A stretch of DNA of 64,000 bases from assembly GCA_001643675.2 (NCBI GenBank), contig LSRY02000001.1:367501-431500 (forward strand), in the 5' to 3' direction. Source of the stretch: Monocercomonoides exilis. Taxonomy: Eukaryota > Preaxostyla > Oxymonadida > Polymastigidae. This document shows, one piece after another, positions 1 through 11,303 of the stretch. The notes under the pieces were generated by a model. That model worked only from the letters and a program-made list of their open reading frames with translations. It made no database searches and was not told the origin of the DNA. Position 1 is the stretch's first letter; the number at the start of each line of letters is the position of its first letter. The position numbers were made by a program, and so were the translations under genes.

Positions 1-1240
1 GAAGTGGCTCAGGCAGCTGCTGGGTTGGCTTCACAGCCCAAAGAAACATAGAAAGCTTGTATGTGCCGAAAAACGCACCGATAGCGACGGCGCAGAGGAA
101 GAGCACAAACAGCAGCCAGAAGAGCACAAATTGCCAGGGGCGGGTGAGGTGGAGGTAGTTTGTGAGGAAGCCGACGATGAAGAAATAGAGAACAGTGAAG
201 TGGAAAGACGCAGCCACTGCATTGCCTGAAGGCGTGAAGAAAGGCTGCTTAAGCACGGTGAACACGGAAAGAAGCGAAAACAGGACAATTCCGGAAATGT
301 AACGGACGATGGGGATGTGGTGGATGATGGTGGAAAACAGAAAGAGAAGGAAAATGACTGCCGAAGTCATGGCTTGAAATAATCCAGATGAAACAGTAAA
401 TGAATTGCAGAAGCGAAAATTTCGATGAAACAAAAAGATTCTCATAATAAATGCATATATGAAGTGAAGAATAAGAAACACAGTTGCTAAAATAACCATT
501 GCAGAATCGGGCTTGTTGGCGCAATCAATAGTTGAAATAAGAGGATTTATGGACTGCCTTGTGGCTAAACACAAGAAATGCCCTAAAAATACGTTTATAA
601 ATGGTATGTAAAATACTCCTGTCACAAGTGTGTTTAGAATCCTGATTCCTTTCATTAGAAACGAAGGGATTAAGGAACCTAATTTGGGGAATATTGTAAA
701 CACTGCAAAGATCACAATAACAGCTGTTATAAATACAACGCATATAAATGTAATTACATATAAAAAGATTTTATTTCTCCAAGTTATTGAGAAGTCCAAG
801 TATCTGAACACAAAAATTATCACTAAAATTATCTCAATAATATCATTCAGACCCAAAAAAATCAAGGACTGTCTGCATTACTTGATCTGAAATGGGCCAA
901 TTATCCCATCTCACAGTAAATCCGACAAGTTGAATCAGCGACAGTATCAATAAACAAAAATACATGAATTGATTAAGTTTTTCTCCCTAAGAAAAGAAAA
1001 TAAAAATAATAAAATCCAAATATATTAAAACTCATACATATTTAAAAAGTTCTATGGCAGAAAAAAGCCTACATAATAAAACAATTTAATTTGCATTCAT
1101 TATGAAAAAATATTAAAAAAAGTTTGTTCTAACTGTTCCTCGAAAGTGTTGAAGTGTATTACAGAAAATGACATATTAAATGAAGTTCCAATGCTATCCA
1201 AAATATCGTCATCGTTTCTCTTTTCATTCCTTTTGGACAT
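1..1240 (-). CDS. TmcB/TmcC-like polytopic membrane protein, N-terminal part
   Basis: The gene runs off the left edge. Exon 1 probably starts at ATG 1240-1238 and gives a short polar N-terminus ending NTFEEQLEQ. A second exon starts at 986 after a TTAG acceptor and opens GEKLNQFMYF. It then reads through at least five hydrophobic segments, with a Cys between two of them (TIDCANKP), to position 1. The frame holds only if the A7 run at 855-861 (T7 in the gene) is read as six; as written there is a +1 break. The layout of a short polar N-terminus, serial membrane spans and a cysteine loop after YIPFINVFLGH resembles the tiny macrocysts TmcB/TmcC proteins, which are large polytopic proteins of protists. 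The exon 1 donor could not be placed. I infer a membrane or sensory role from family likeness only. Other polytopic proteins are not excluded. Confidence 0.5.
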
Positions 1241-1860
1241 GCACGAAAAGAAGAAACAATTATGAAAATGATAAACTTATGGGCATTCGAAATAAAAACA
1301 CAAAATGAAATGAGCAAAGCTTGTACGAAATAAATCAAAAATGAAAAACGAGTTTGTAATTATTGTCCGTTGAATCAACAAGATGAAAATGGCTTTCAGC
1401 CAGATATCGAAACAAAAAATTTTGGAAATTAATAAAAAAATTTTTCATCAAATCGAACTTTTTAAAATAAATAATTGGTTTTAATAAGTGAAGTTGTTCA
1501 AAGGTTTTTGAAAAAAAGTTTTCCAGAAATTTTCATTGTTTTTATAATAAAGAAAAATTTGGTAGATGAAAAAAATTTTTCTTATATTTTCACGAAAAGA
1601 AATTTCTTTTTTGTGTATCACACAAATTCGTATTAATATGATTGAAATATTCATTTTTTTTCAAAGTTCTTTTGTTCAAATTATTAAAGTTTGAATTTGT
1701 GCCATTATATATGGATTTAAATGCAAAGTAAAGTCTCTCTTGCGAGCATACAAATACTTACACAAAAGATAATAGACGTATGTCATATGCAATATTGAAT
1801 TAACGATAAAGACAATAAATTGTTCATATTTTTTTTTGTATATTGTGTTTTTGTGATTTT
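1241..1860. other. AT-rich intergenic region
   Basis: This is very AT-rich DNA between the divergent TmcB-like and Glu-rich genes. It presumably holds both promoters. No repeat, RNA gene or convincing coding frame is visible. A 66-codon minus frame at 1676-1876 has no recognisable content. Confidence 0.5.
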
Positions 1861-1941
1861 CAAATTCATTAGCCATTTCTTCTTCACTGGAATCTTAAAA
1901 ATCCTCAAGATAAAGAAGAAAATGCTGAATCAGCAAAAGCA

Positions 1942-4900
1942 ATGCAAGAGCAGTTAGATTCATTCGCTATAACATTCGAAGATTTTCGAGATGCTCTTCT
2001 TGCTTTAAATTACACAAATGAAGAGACTGTTCGGCTTGATGATCAATTTGCATTTGGAGACGAAGAAATTAAGCAAGCAACAATAAATAGATTGTTCCCA
2101 CAAAGAAATCAAGAAACTTTAAATGAACAATCAAAAGCAAATGAAGAAAAACAAAACGTGTCTGCTTCTGAACCTGAAAATGTTGAAAAAGATTCATCTA
2201 CAATAGAAAATGCTGAAAAAAATTCATGCATCGAACAGAAAGAAGAAAATTCTTCCGATTTAGAGGCGCCAACACGTTTAGCTGATGATCAAATGAATAA
2301 TGAAAAAGAATCTGAACCTGAACAGAATAATAGCGAAGAACATTCGGAACAACCTACGCAAAATAATGATGAAGTGCAAGCATTTGCTGCAATTCAAGCA
2401 AATGCTAACACAGAATCACCTGAAAGCGACCAAAAAGGTGATGAAAAGAGGGAAAGAATGGGATTAAGGGCTTTTCTGGAAAAAACTGCAACAAAAATTG
2501 TGGAAAGTTTGAAAGAAGATGATGATTCTGAAAAGAAAGAAGAGGAAAAAGGAGAACACAAAGCTTCAGACAATGAAGAAAAAACAGATTCTCCAAAAGA
2601 AACAGAAGAGAAAAAGGAAGGGGTAGAAAATGATAATGAAAAAGAGAAAGAGAAAGAGAAAGAAGAAAGCAAAGAAGAAGAAGAAGAAGAAGATAAAAGT
2701 GAAGAAAAAGAAAAAGAAGAAGAAGAAGAAGAAGAAGAAGAAGAAGAAGAAGAAGAAAAAGAAGAAGAAGAAGAAGAAGAAGAAGAAGGAAAAGAAGGAA
2801 AAGAAGGAAAAGAAGGAAAAGAAGGAAAAGAAGAAGAAGAAGAAGAAGAAGAAGAAGAAAAAGAAGAAGAAGAAGAAGAAGAAGAAGAAGGAAAAGAAGG
2901 AAAAGAAGGAAAAGAAGGAAAAGAAGGAAAAGAAGGAAAAGAAGGAAAGAAGAATGAGAAGTCAAGTGAAGAAGATGCGAATGAAAAAGGATTAGAAGAG
3001 AAGAAGAACGAAGAAGAGGATGAGAAAGAGAAAGAGAAAGAGAAAGAGAAAGAGAAAGAGAAAGAAACGAAAAAAGAAGAGGAAGAGCTAACAACTGAAG
3101 AAGCTGATGAAAAACAGAAATTGAGAGAGAACGAATCGACAGAAGAAAAGGAACAAAACAGCGAAAAGGAAAGCGAAGGAACAGAGAAAGAAGAAGAAAA
3201 GGAAGAAAAGGAAGAAAAAGAGAAAGAAGACCAAGAAGAACAGGCAGAAAAGAGTGAAAATGAGAAAGACGAGGATGAAAAACACGAAGAAAATGCAGAA
3301 AAAACCGAAGAAAAAGAAACAGATGAAAAGGAAGCTGACGAAAAGAATGTGAAAGAAGGAGAAAAGAAAGAAGGAGAAGAAAAGGAAGAGGAAGAGATAA
3401 AAGAAAATGAGAAAGAAGAGAAAGAAGAAAAAGAACCAGAGTCCAAAGAAGAGATTGAAGAAAACAAAAAGGAAGAAGAAGAAGAAGAGAAAACTGAAGA
3501 GAAGAAGGAGAAGAAGGAAGAAGTGAAGGTTGAAGAAGAGGGAAAAGAAGAAGAAGAAGAAGAAGAGGAGGAGGAGGAAGAAGAAGAAGACGAAGAAGAA
3601 GAGGAAGAAGACGAAGAAGAAGAAGAAGAGGAAAAGAAAGCGCATGAAGAATGGCTTCAGCAGCGTGTGACGGAAACAATTAGAAATATGACGCCTTTGA
3701 CACGACTGAGGTTGCACTGGTATCAATTCTATAATGAAGAGAAGGAGAAGGAGAAGGAGAAGGCGAAAGAAGAAGAGGAGAAAGAGAAGAAGAGGAAGGA
3801 AGAAAACGGAAAGGGAAAGGGAAAAGGAAAAGGCAAAGGCAAAAAGGGAGGGAAAGGGCGAAACATGAAGAAGTCAAAGGATGAAAGCTCGCCAATGCCA
3901 GCTTCATCTGCTTCGGAAGAAAGCTGTTTGGATGAAGAGAAAGAATGCACTTCTAACAGCTGTTCTGCAGAAGCGCAACAAACAGAGCAAGAATCTGTGG
4001 TGCCAATGCCATTGCAGCCAGCTGCAGCAGAAGAAGGAAAAGAAGGAGAAAGAGAGGGAGAAAGAGAAAGAGAAGCAAAAGAAGCAGAAGGAGAAGAGAG
4101 TCAAACTCCTTCTCAAACACCTTCATTACAGTCATCATCTGCTTCAGCTTCTGCCTCTGCCTCTTCTTCTTCTTCTTCTTCTTCTTCTTCCTCCTCCTCC
4201 ACTCAATCTGCGTCTTCTGGAATGGCTAGAAAGTCTTCCTCATTCTCTCTTGTGACTCCAAGAATGCAACAGCAATCTTCCTTCTCTTCTTCTTCTTCTT
4301 CTTCTTCTTCTTCTTCTTCTTCTTCTGATGCTCTTTCACCTCATTCGCCAACCACATCAACACCTTCTTCATTCTCCTCCAAGGCACCTTCGCCTTCTCC
4401 TTATTCTTCAGCATCAGCATCAGCATCTTCCTCTTCCTCTTCCTCTTCTTCCTCTGACTCCAACTGCGTTCAATCATCTTCCCAGCCCGCCATTACCCCT
4501 GGATGCGATGTGCTTGTGGATGCACTGCCTGTGTTGCAGTGGTTCTCCCTCTCAATCGTTGCTCCAAAGTTTGTGCCAAAAAAACTGAAGTTTCCACACC
4601 CGCCGCTGACACACGGGATTCAAGTTGCGCTGAACATTTTGTATTCGAACAGGAGGACGACGGAAGAGAGGGAGAAATACGAGCAGCAGATGGCGAAGAT
4701 CAAAGAAGAGAGAGAGAAAGTGGAGTTTGGGCTGGAGGAGAAGGAGCGGCTGCAGAAGGAGCGGAGGCGGAGAAGGAAAGAGCGATATGAGCAGATGAAG
4801 AACGACGCTGAATGCGAAGACGAGATGGAAGAAGGTAAAGACGGAGATGAGGTGATGATTGAGAGGTTGCTGATTCGGAAGATGAAGCAGCTGCAGAAGG

Positions 4901-6777
4901 AGGCAAACGAAGAGGCGAAGCGCAATTTCGAGCTGGAGAAGAAGAGAGAAGAGGAAGAGAAGAAGAAGAAGAGGCTGGAGAAGCAGGATGAGAAGAAGAG
5001 GAACGAGTTTCTGAAGAAGAAAGGAAGAGACGGGAATGCAAAGCCCGCATCGATCAGGTCGATTGGGCAGAAGGCGATCGACGAGGCGATGAAGAAGTTC
5101 AAAGAGCAGCAGGAGCAGAAAAGAAGGGAGAAAGAAGAGGAAGAGCTGCACAAAATATCAGTGGCGAAGAAGATGTATGGCGGGAAGCCATTGGAGATAT
5201 CGTCGTTCATTGCTTCGGATCCGAGCATCACACCAGAAGAGGTGGAAAGAAGGAGAAAGGAGAAGTTGAAGGAGAAAGGGAAAGCTAAGAAAGGAGAAGG
5301 GAATGCAAGCGAAAGTGGGGCAAGCGACAAAGCAAATGAAGAAGCAGGGCAGAAAGCCTCATCGTCTGACAGCTGCAGCGAAGGCATCCAACAAACGACT
5401 GAAAAGCCTCAAAAAGACGAAGACAAGCCAAAAGGAGAAGAGAGTTCAGAGGAAGAAAGCGACTCACAGGCAGAAAGCGAGCAGGATGAGCTGGACATAC
5501 TCATTCAGCAGCAGACGATGCTGGCGGCGGACGAAGCAAACAGCGACGAGATTGAGCAGCAGATCCCGTCAACAACTCAAACACAGCAGGACAGCCACGA
5601 AGCCAAGCAGACAGACGCCGAAAGAGGAGAAAACGACGAGATGGCAGCAAATGACAGAGAGAAATGCGAAGGGAATAATGAAGAAGGAGCAGGACAGCTG
5701 AGCCAGAGCCAGAGCCAGAGCCAGAACCAACAAGGGAACCTGTCTCAGACGCGTGCATCGCAAGGGCAAGCAGCAGCAGCTGGGCAGAAGGCGAGCCCGT
5801 CGACGTCTGTGATGTTCCTTCCCACGTCAGACGAGGAGCTGCCGCCGTTCTTCACCCGCCCGTTCAAGATGGAGGAGAAGTCGTATTCGAGAATCAGGAA
5901 GGAGAAAGAGGAGAAAAGGAAGGAGCTGGAGCAGAAATGGAGCAAGAAGGCACGCAAAGAGGAGAAAGAGAAGGAGAACAAAGGAGCTGCAGAAGCGCCA
6001 GAGGCCAAGAACTCCGCAGACATCCAGATGCACATCAAGCGGATGAGGGAAGCGTATCTGATGCGGCACCAGGGGCTGATGAAGCAGAAGCATCCAGCAC
6101 CGACTGCTTTGTCACAGGCAGCTCTTTCCAATTCTTTGTCTTCTTCACTCGATGGCACGTCTGGCTCAACAAGCTCAGAAGGAGAGAGGAGGTCGCTGAG
6201 CGACACGAGGAAGACGCGGAGCTTTGGGAAAGGAGGCAGACGGGGTGCTGAACAGGAAGGGATGAGAGACGAGGAGAAGATGAAAGAGAGGCCTGTGATT
6301 ATTGATCTGTCGATTGAAGTGGCGAAGGATGTGTTTGAGAAGATCACCCTCAGAGAAGGAGACCAGGCGTGGCGCATTGCGAGGGAACAGGCAGTGAAGC
6401 ATTCGCTGACGCTGGAAAAGAGAAAAGTGCTTCAAGACAACCTGCAGAAGTTCATATCGAAATATGAGGAGGACAAACGGGAGAGGCAAAGAGAAGAAGA
6501 GGAAAGGGAGTGGCAAAGGAAATTGGAGCAGGACAGAATTATTGAGTTGCAGAATCAAGAAGAGGAGAGAAAGAGGAAAGAGGAGGAAGCGAGAATGATG
6601 GAGGAGCAGAAAAAGAAAGAAGAAGAAGAGAAAGCATTGAAAGAAGAAGAAGAAGAGGAAGAGGAAGAGGAGGAGGAGGAGGAGGAGGAAGAAGAAGAAG
6701 AAGAGGAGGAGGAGGAGGAAGATGAGGAAGAGGAAGAAGAAGAGGACGAGGTTGATGATGAAGAGGAGGAGGAAGAG

Positions 6778-6809
<32 letters not shown>

Positions 6810-6915
6810 AGAGGAAGAGGAAGAGGAAGAGGAAGAAGAGGAAGAGGAAGAAGAAGAGGAAGAAGAAGAGGAGGAAGAAGTGAAACCAAAAAAGAAAAAG
6901 CCAATTAAAAAATAA
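1942..6915 (+). CDS. Glu-rich coiled-coil protein, 1,657 aa, function unknown
   Basis: One long intron-free frame. The N-terminus (about residues 1-60, with the motif FEDFRDALLALNY) is ordinary sequence. Residues about 190-580 are nearly all Glu and Lys, including two imperfect copies of a poly-Glu plus KEG-repeat block. A short non-repetitive segment follows (TPLTRLRLHWYQFY), then Lys/Gly and poly-Ser tracts. A second structured segment (residues about 855-900, DALPVLQWFSLSIVAPKF) leads into long charged coiled coils. A third conserved-looking segment, LPPFFTRPFKMEEKSYSRI, lies near residue 1300. The tail is about 100 residues of acid ending in a basic KPKKKKPIKK. The frame is open upstream of the chosen ATG without another start, so a 5' exon may be missing. 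I do not recognise the family. Coiled coils separated by short ordered islands suit a cytoskeletal or scaffold protein, which is inference. Confidence 0.75.
2640..2955 (+). repeat. GAA/GGAAAA microsatellite inside coding sequence
   Basis: Runs of GAA are interrupted twice by tandem GGAAAAGAA units, giving (E)n then (KEG)n. The whole block occurs twice (about 2706-2829 and 2830-2950), so it is a duplicated compound repeat. It stays in frame throughout. Confidence 0.85.
6640..6885 (+). repeat. GAA/GAG repeat encoding the acidic tail
   Basis: A mixed GAA/GAG tract encodes about 80 Glu with a few Asp. The alternation of synonymous codons suggests selection or age rather than fresh slippage, unlike the purer GAA runs near 2.7 kb. 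Confidence 0.8.
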
Positions 6916-7262
6916 ATTCGCGGAATGATTGTTTTGTTTTTTTAAGAGAATTTTCCTTATATTTACCTCACCATTTCTAACACTTCGTGTGGTTTTCACA
7001 GATTCATGACTCATCAAAAGATTATTGCTTTTTTAAATAAGGCTTTTGATCAAAATTTATTTAAATCAAAATAAAATTCCAGAACATATTAAAGTAAAAT
7101 CAGAGCAAGACAAAACAAGACTCATTTTTGTTTTAACGTATGAGTTGAGTTTTCGTAAATTTTTTTTTTCTTTGCAACATATTTTGAATTTGTTATTTAT
7201 TTGATTTTAACGAAGATTGACGAAAGAAAACTCGATAAACACATCATAATCACAAGGAAAAA
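6916..7262. other. Intergenic region between two plus-strand genes
   Basis: 347 bases of AT-rich sequence. No feature recognised beyond the presumed 3' end of the first gene and promoter of the next. Confidence 0.5.
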
Positions 7263-10200
7263 ATGTCTTTTTATAGCAAGAATAGAGCAATAGATTTATC
7301 AAAGGAAGCACAACTTCAAATTTCTTTGATGAGATATAAAGAAGCAACCTCACTTCCATTTCATCCAACTGTTTCCAGAGAAAGCGAATTGATTTTTGCT
7401 TCTCAAGAAAGAAGCCAAATTCCCGTTATAAATCGACTTTATGATGAAGCCTTTTTTACACCCCGCTCGTTTGAGCAGTTGAGAAAAGAAATGGCTCTTG
7501 AGAAATCAAAAGAGTGTACGTTTTCTCCTGAGATTGATCAAATAAGCTCAGCCGTGGTTGAAAGTGGTCACTTTTTTGAGAGACAAGCAGCAGCCCTTCG
7601 TGCAAAAGCGCTGATGCTGGAAAATCATGATGAAAGAGAAATGATGGATAATGAATGCACTTTTGAACCAGACTTAACATTATCAAAGAACAGCTACCTT
7701 TTTAGTGGTTCATCGAATGATTGGATCGATGACTCATCAGGAAACGCAATGGACTTGCGCCAAAATTCCTCAAATTTACCAAAGCCGCATCGCCGTTTTT
7801 TGAGTAAGGAAGAGCAATTGCTTTCATCTACCAGACTTTCTTATTGTGACCAAATGGAAAAAGAGATGCAAAGAAAGAAAGGCAGAGATACTGTTGATCC
7901 GAATCTGACATTTTGCCCTCAAGTTGATCCTATATCATCACTGCTAGTTAGACCTCATACTGATGAAGAGCTGTACAGAGGCGAGGATATTCAAAAAGAA
8001 AGAGAAAAAGCAATAGCAGAGGCAAGGGAGAAAGAGAAACGTGAATGTACGTTTGCACCAGCAATTCTGAAAAGAAAAAGAAATCCCAGCTTTGTCAACC
8101 AGCGCGAAGGACAGCTGTCGAAATGGCAAATTGAGCAGAATAAACATGTTTCAACAAAGCCATCTTTTGAATACAACTCTGAAGAGTCTCCTTTTTCTGC
8201 TTCAGCTTCTGGTCAATTAAAGCAAGAAAAGAGCTCTATGAAGAGAAAGTCTGGAGATGAACTTGGATCTCCATTTAGCAAATTACGCTCAATGCCTTTG
8301 AATCCTCTGGACACTGAAACGATGATGGAGAGAATCAGAGAACAACAAAGAGAAAAGCAAAAGATTATTGAGGAAGAAAAGAAGAGGAGAGCAATTGAAG
8401 AGATGAAGGAATGCACATTTCAACCGAACGTCGGCAAGGAATCGTCATCAAACAGAAGTCGAATCTCAGCTGAAGGAGCAGGCGAATCAGTGAAATCAAC
8501 ATCACAAAAGGGAATGAAGCACTATTTCGAATTGAAGGCATTTGCACAAAAACAACAGGAGGATGATGAGGCGCGGGCCAAAAAGGCGTTCCTGCTTGAC
8601 AAAGGCAGAGAAACAGACATTTGGAATGGAAAGGGAAGAGCAAGCGATTTGACTCATAACGCTGCAATATCAGCTAATGAGCCACAAGAGAAAAAGAAAA
8701 CTGGGTATGCTGCTCTTGGAGAGCACAGAAAAAAGCTGTTTATGCAAAATGCAAAAAAAGCATTACCAACAGATGACCGCTTCTCATCTGCCACATCTTC
8801 AATAACATCTGTATCAAATGCTTCATCCACATCATCATCATCTTCTTCCTCGTCTTCCTCTTCTTCAGTCCGTTCATCATCTTCATCTTCCACATCTGCA
8901 TTATCGCATGCAACTCCCAAACTTGGCTCGACTCAATCTCGCTGCAGCAGCAAAGCAAGAAAAGAGCAGCTTATGTCTGAGTTGAAGGCAGCAGAAATGA
9001 AAGGAAAACAGAAAAGAGAGGCTTATTCAAAAAGAGAAGAAGAAGCAAAGAAAAGAAAGCTGTTTCATCCACAGCTCAATATTAGGAAAAGTGCTGCTGC
9101 AATCGATGCATTGGCGAATTTTTTGTTAGAGGAGGAAAAAGAAAAAGATCAAAAGAGAATAAAAGAAAGAATAAAAGAAAAAGAAAAAGAAAACACATTG
9201 AATGCAAATGAAAAAGTCAGAAATGAGGAAGAAATTGGCATTTCTCGTGAAGTTGAAGAGGAAAAGCAACAACAAACTGAAAAATGCGAATTTGAAAGAA
9301 ATGAAGAATCTATTCAGCAAATAGAAAATAAGCAAACAAACAATTCACGCAAAGAGATAAAAGCGAATAAGGGATCTTTTTCTAAAGATAATACACGAAA
9401 TATTTCATCTCTGCTTGAAGACAATGACTCTGATGATATGCCACAACTGTTTACTCCACAAAAACAAAAAGGTCCTCTTCAAAAAAGCCAATATATTTCA
9501 AAAAGCACGCAAACTCCAAGTTTTTCAATTGAAAATTTATCTCATTCAAAAATTTCTTCTTTTAGTCAGTTATCTTCTCCAGACAAAGGAACAACGCCTC
9601 TTCTATTTTCCTCCTCCTCTTCCTCCTCCTCCTCCTCCTCCTCTTCTTCTTCTTCTTCTTCTTCTAACTCATCAACTTCTGAGGCTACTAAGCCTTCTTC
9701 ATTAGTTGCTGTGCCTCCTTCTTTACCAAAAGAAGAAAGAGCATTGCCTCCTCCTCTTTCTCCTCCATCCGTCACGCCTTCACCATTTTCACATCGACGC
9801 ACTTATGAAAGCATCAATTTATCGCACACAATTCATCAGAGCAATACATCAACACATTGTAATATATCCATGTTTGACGCACCAGAAGATGCTTCCGCAC
9901 TCTCCGATTTGCAGTTGTCAATGATCAACAAGTCTGTGGCATCAGCTCAATCGAAGCCTTTTAATCCAACTGACACTCCACTTGCACCTCATCCTTCAAG
10001 TTTTGTATCTTCAAGTTCTCCTTCTGATCCTTCTTCACCAATTTCTGTGCAGGCTTCACAGATGGTTTGCACGAACCATTCTATTTCACCACAAAAATTA
10101 TCTGTTATTGCAAATTCACCTTTCTTTAAAAGACAAAGAGAAGAGGCAAAGAGAAAAATTGAAGAGAAACAAATTCTCGACGCATCTCAAGTGCTTTTGA

Positions 10201-10496
10201 TTCGTAAAAGAGAACAAAACAAAAAAGAAGAAGAAGAAATCGCAAAAAAAGGTAAAGAAAAGCAAAAGGATGATAGCCAAATGTACCAAGAAATTCATAA
10301 CGATGCAAAAAAGGCAATCTTGAATCGTGGTCTGCTTGCTACTCCGCTACGCCTGTCAACAACTGATGAAATCAGAAGTACTTTTCCTATGAATCCGATG
10401 AGTTTTTCTCCATCTTCAGTTTTGGGTTCGACAACAGTTGAAACATTATTTTGTGTTTCTCCTTCTCAAACTGTATTAATGGATTTTGAAAGTTGA
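7263..10496 (+). CDS. Protein with repeated ECTF-x-P motifs, 1,077 aa
   Basis: A single uninterrupted frame starting MSFYSKNRAI. A short motif recurs at irregular spacing: KECTFSPEID (near residue 80), NECTFEPDLT (about 128), PNLTFCPQVD (about 215), RECTFAPAIL (about 262), KECTFQPNVG (about 382) and a degenerate KLFHPQLNI (about 600). Each follows a charged helical stretch such as EKEKR or EEMK. The C-terminal half is Ser-rich, with a poly-Ser run near residue 785 and a 72-residue Lys/Glu region before it. It ends in TGA. Proteins with CTF-P repeats occur in several flagellated protists, but I know of no assigned function. The regular helix-then-motif pattern suggests a repeated binding module. 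There are no transmembrane segments. Confidence 0.8.
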   Translation: MSFYSKNRAIDLSKEAQLQISLMRYKEATSLPFHPTVSRESELIFASQERSQIPVINRLYDEAFFTPRSFEQLRKEMALEKSKECTFSPEIDQISSAVVESGHFFERQAAALRAKALMLENHDEREMMDNECTFEPDLTLSKNSYLFSGSSNDWIDDSSGNAMDLRQNSSNLPKPHRRFLSKEEQLLSSTRLSYCDQMEKEMQRKKGRDTVDPNLTFCPQVDPISSLLVRPHTDEELYRGEDIQKEREKAIAEAREKEKRECTFAPAILKRKRNPSFVNQREGQLSKWQIEQNKHVSTKPSFEYNSEESPFSASASGQLKQEKSSMKRKSGDELGSPFSKLRSMPLNPLDTETMMERIREQQREKQKIIEEEKKRRAIEEMKECTFQPNVGKESSSNRSRISAEGAGESVKSTSQKGMKHYFELKAFAQKQQEDDEARAKKAFLLDKGRETDIWNGKGRASDLTHNAAISANEPQEKKKTGYAALGEHRKKLFMQNAKKALPTDDRFSSATSSITSVSNASSTSSSSSSSSSSSSVRSSSSSSTSALSHATPKLGSTQSRCSSKARKEQLMSELKAAEMKGKQKREAYSKREEEAKKRKLFHPQLNIRKSAAAIDALANFLLEEEKEKDQKRIKERIKEKEKENTLNANEKVRNEEEIGISREVEEEKQQQTEKCEFERNEESIQQIENKQTNNSRKEIKANKGSFSKDNTRNISSLLEDNDSDDMPQLFTPQKQKGPLQKSQYISKSTQTPSFSIENLSHSKISSFSQLSSPDKGTTPLLFSSSSSSSSSSSSSSSSSSSNSSTSEATKPSSLVAVPPSLPKEERALPPPLSPPSVTPSPFSHRRTYESINLSHTIHQSNTSTHCNISMFDAPEDASALSDLQLSMINKSVASAQSKPFNPTDTPLAPHPSSFVSSSSPSDPSSPISVQASQMVCTNHSISPQKLSVIANSPFFKRQREEAKRKIEEKQILDASQVLLIRKREQNKKEEEEIAKKGKEKQKDDSQMYQEIHNDAKKAILNRGLLATPLRLSTTDEIRSTFPMNPMSFSPSSVLGSTTVETLFCVSPSQTVLMDFES

Positions 10497-10912
10497 TCGA
10501 ATCAGAAGTATTTTTATTTTTTTTTAATTTTTTATTTTTATAAATTTTTTTATTATTTTGAAATTTTCTCAAATAATCAAATTTGTTCAAGTGGGACAAA
10601 ATTTTAAGCAATTACGAAAAAAAACCGGGATTTGTTCCAAACATTTTCTGCATCGAATACTTGCAATTCTAACACTCTCATGCATAGCAATAAAGGAAAT
10701 TTTTAAAATTGAGAAAAATTTTTGAAAAGATTGTTTGGAACAAAGTTCATGAAACAATAAATTTTTGTCCCAAGTTTCAAGAAAAAAGTAATTCGAATTT
10801 TTTAGTTTTATTAGCTTATTTGTCATTTGTTTCGAAGCTAAAAATTACACAAATTTTCATTATTAATTATTAATAAGTGTTTGAAAACTTTTAATTTTTA
10901 TTGATAAGCATA
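10497..10912. other. AT-rich gene-free stretch
   Basis: 3' flank of the ECTF-P gene. Nothing recognised besides AT-rich sequence. Confidence 0.5.
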
Positions 10913-11153
10913 TGGGTAATTCTTTTTGAAAAGTCGCAAATCTTAAATTTGAGCAAAATATGAAATTTAGATTTATTTGAAAATTATTGTTAACATTCAA
11001 CAAACTTCTCTTATATGCAATCTATTTCTGGATAATGCTATTTCACACATTCAAAAGAAGATTCGTGAGTGAAAGCAGATATTTGGGCAAAATTTGAAAA
11101 TAATTTTTTATTTGAAAATTAAACGTTGGCGACTTTTCAAAAAGAATTACCCA
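10913..11153. mobile_element. 241-bp MITE with TA target duplication
   Basis: The ends are inverted copies: TGGGTAATTCTTTTTGAAAA at the left and its complement TTTTCAAAAAGAATTACCCA at the right, extending inward to GTCGC/GCGAC. TA lies directly outside both ends (10911-10912 and 11154-11155). There is no coding capacity. The TA duplication and small size fit a Tc1/mariner-class non-autonomous element. Confidence 0.8.
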
Positions 11154-11303
11154 TATTACAAAAAATTATTCAAAAAGAGAATTTTTTTACATTCCAAAAA
11201 AAGAAAACTTGCATTAAAAGTTTAATATTGCAAGCGAAATAAGAACTATTGTGTTAAAAATAGTCATTTTGCAAACAAATTGATAATTTTTCCAAACGAA
11301 GTG

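Noticed and set aside
1676-1876. 66-codon minus-strand frame upstream of the Glu-rich gene.
   Set aside because: AT-rich, no recognisable content, and it lies where the open 5' extension of the plus-strand gene may begin.
2394-3726. Long antisense frames of Ser, Leu or Phe repeats (up to 424 codons).
   Set aside because: They are mirror readings of the GAA/AAG tracts of the Glu-rich gene and have no non-repetitive content.
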